Shown: piece by piece, positions 62,838 to 64,000 of the stretch
Layout of the letters: every line of letters starts with the position of its first letter
How positions within the stretch are numbered: position 1 is the first letter of the stretch
Source: Photobacterium obscurum
GTDB taxonomy: Bacteria > Pseudomonadota > Gammaproteobacteria > Enterobacterales > Vibrionaceae
Length of the DNA stretch: 64,000 nucleotides
Reading direction: 5' to 3'
Assembly: GCF_026191635.1 (NCBI RefSeq)
Contig: NZ_JAKRRW010000005.1
Coordinates: 62,001 to 126,000, forward strand
Translations under genes and position numbers: made by a program
The notes under the pieces: model-generated
The model's input: the letters and a program-made list of their open reading frames with translations, nothing else
Databases searched by the model: none
Told to the model about the DNA's origin: nothing

Positions 62838-63323
62838 ATGAGCAATGATGTGCAAAAAAAAGAAAATGAACCACTGCGACGCTATGGCTTTAATACACCC
62901 CAAAGATTGTTTGTGGGCTATACCCTCGCGGTGTTGGTTGACCTAACCGTTTTAAACTTGTTCGAAGAGTACTGGAGCTACGTTACAATACAATCATTCA
63001 CGATTTCACTCGCTGCCGCCATCTTGCTGCAATTGCTGTTAAAGCTCTCTATCGCGGCCGAGCATCATCTTGCCAACTACTTCAAAAGCAAAGAAGGGTT
63101 AGCGCCTAAAATATTTCGCGGTTTTTCAACTTACATTATTCTGGTGGGATCGAAGATCATCATGCTTGAAGCGATCAATATCCTATTCGGTGACAAAGTG
63201 GTGTTCAGCGGACCTCTCAATGGAGTAGTAGCATTTTTTGCGGTTATCTTTGTGATCCTGATTACCGAGATCACGGTTAGCAAGATTTACTTCGCTCTTG
63301 AGGATAAGCCAGACAAAAAATAA
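62838..63323 (+). CDS. Four-helix inner-membrane protein, unknown
   Basis: A 161-residue protein with four hydrophobic segments (about residues 25-42, 50-70, 95-115 and 130-152) and charged ends. Conserved-looking stretches are RLFVGYTLAVLVDLTVLNLF and KIFRGFSTYIILVGSKIIML. Vibrionaceae genomes carry similar unnamed proteins. GAAGG precedes the ATG at 62838; an ATG at 62823 is also possible. It is convergent with napC, with a shared terminator. Confidence 0.7.
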   Translation: MSNDVQKKENEPLRRYGFNTPQRLFVGYTLAVLVDLTVLNLFEEYWSYVTIQSFTISLAAAILLQLLLKLSIAAEHHLANYFKSKEGLAPKIFRGFSTYIILVGSKIIMLEAINILFGDKVVFSGPLNGVVAFFAVIFVILITEITVSKIYFALEDKPDKK

Positions 63324-63352
63324 ATCCCCAACGGATCGCTCAATTGGGGATT
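63323..63352. terminator. Bidirectional terminator between the membrane protein and napC
   Basis: AATCCCCAA and TTGGGGATT form a perfect 9-bp stem with a 12-base loop between convergent genes. Confidence 0.75.
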
Positions 63353-63371
63353 AAGGTGAATCCAAGCAAGG

Positions 63372-63968
63372 CTAGATAGCTTTTTCGATCTTGTGTCCCT
63401 TTGGAAGTTGGTGCGCAATCCCTTTATGGCAGTCGATACAGGTTTTACCTTCGTCTTCTGCATCATTATGGATCTTGGAGGCAACCGGCTTCTGGGTAGT
63501 GAAGTCCATATATTCGAAGTTATGGCAGTTACGACATTCCTGCGAATCATTGGCCTTCATCCTCTCCCATTCGCGAGAGGCCATCTCAAACCGGTGTTCT
63601 TCAAACTTCTTGGGTGTATCGACGATGCCAAATGCCTTGGCGTACAGTTCTTTGCTTGCCTGAATCTTACGTACCATCTTCGGCACCCACTCTTTCGGCA
63701 CATGGCAATCCGGACAAGTTGCCCGCACACCACTGCGATTGTTGTAGTGAATAGTACCGACATACTCCTGGTAAACATTATTCTCCATCTCATGACAGCT
63801 GATACAGAAATCTTCCTGGTTACTCATTTCCATCGCGGTATTGAAACCGCCCCAGAAAACAATCCCCATCACAATACCTACCGTCAATATACTACCGATA
63901 GCAAAATGGCTCGGTTTTCTAAACCAGCTCCAGAAGCGCTGAATAAAGCCGGGTAGCTTAATTCCCAT
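63372..63968 (-). CDS. napC: NapC/NirT tetrahaem cytochrome c
   Basis: A 198-residue membrane-anchored cytochrome. One N-terminal helix (about 20-42) is followed by four CxxCH haem sites: CISCH (55-59), CPDCH (85-89), CRNCH (145-149) and CIDCH (177-181). It passes electrons from the quinol pool to periplasmic nitrate reductase NapAB. AGGAGG precedes the ATG. The rest of the nap operon should lie beyond the right edge. Confidence 0.95.
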   Translation of the reverse strand: MGIKLPGFIQRFWSWFRKPSHFAIGSILTVGIVMGIVFWGGFNTAMEMSNQEDFCISCHEMENNVYQEYVGTIHYNNRSGVRATCPDCHVPKEWVPKMVRKIQASKELYAKAFGIVDTPKKFEEHRFEMASREWERMKANDSQECRNCHNFEYMDFTTQKPVASKIHNDAEDEGKTCIDCHKGIAHQLPKGHKIEKAI

Positions 63969-64000
63969 ACAACCTCCTATTGGCCAAATTTACCAGCAGG

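Overview
The window looks like a chromosomal segment of a marine gammaproteobacterium of the Vibrionaceae (Vibrio, Photobacterium or a close relative). This is inferred from a DUF3187 outer-membrane protein, a Nap-type NapC at the right edge, a dCache chemoreceptor at the left edge, and above all a run of Vibrio-style integron cassettes with attC sites at about 27.7-35.2 kb. No rRNA, tRNA, CRISPR array, phage module or intact transposase was recognised.

Layout. 0-0.7 kb: start of a chemoreceptor and a small membrane protein. 0.85-8.8 kb: a two-sided catabolic locus. The leftward arm encodes an M24 hydrolase, an Asp/Glu-racemase-fold enzyme, two EamA transporters and an M20 amidohydrolase. The rightward arm encodes a DauR/YheO-type regulator, RidA and diaminopropionate ammonia-lyase. 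An inverted repeat in the shared 350-bp promoter region is a likely operator. 8.9-14.1 kb: a LysR regulator, a DUF3179 membrane protein, a large lipoprotein and a DUF3187 porin-like protein. 14.2-19.1 kb: a LysR-regulated EmrAB-type pump, the C-terminal remnant of an azlD gene, and an EamA transporter behind a perfect 25-bp palindrome. 19.4-22.2 kb: a hotdog-fold protein, a DEDDh exonuclease, and a DUF6515/EF-hand pair. 22.6-26.1 kb: a second catabolic cluster (GntR/UTRA regulator, TIM-barrel isomerase/epimerase, RidA, MFS transporter) with a HutC-type operator palindrome just before the regulator.

27.7-35.2 kb: an integron cassette array, all cassettes reading leftward, with about twelve attC or attC-like sites. 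They carry a GNAT acetyltransferase, a metallo-beta-lactamase-fold hydrolase, an NTF2-like protein, a lipoprotein, membrane proteins, a 2'-5' RNA ligase-like protein, an SH3-like protein, other unknowns, and a pentapeptide-repeat protein fused to a TIR-like Rossmann domain. No integrase gene lies at either end, so it reads as an isolated cassette cluster (CALIN). Its most interesting member is the pentapeptide/TIR-like cassette, a candidate defence effector. Immediately right is a secreted alpha/beta hydrolase with an unusual beta-helix-like tail, a companion secreted protein, and a frameshifted secreted-protein gene.

40-64 kb: mixed accessory metabolism and transport: an SDR epimerase, a large lipoprotein, an ETHE1/Blh-like persulfide dioxygenase homologue, an AraC regulator, a second DUF3179 protein, a dicarboxylate symporter, an acyl-CoA dehydrogenase, a VOC protein, two sugar O-acetyltransferases, LysR/EamA and GlxA/LysE regulator-transporter pairs, a large secreted glycosidase-like protein, small zinc-ribbon proteins, a PAS-PAS-GGDEF protein and NapC. 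The window is rich in small-molecule transport (five EamA transporters, one LysE exporter, EmrAB, an azlD remnant), which suggests active exchange of amino-acid-like metabolites. Functions are family-level calls from translated sequence; no database search was run.
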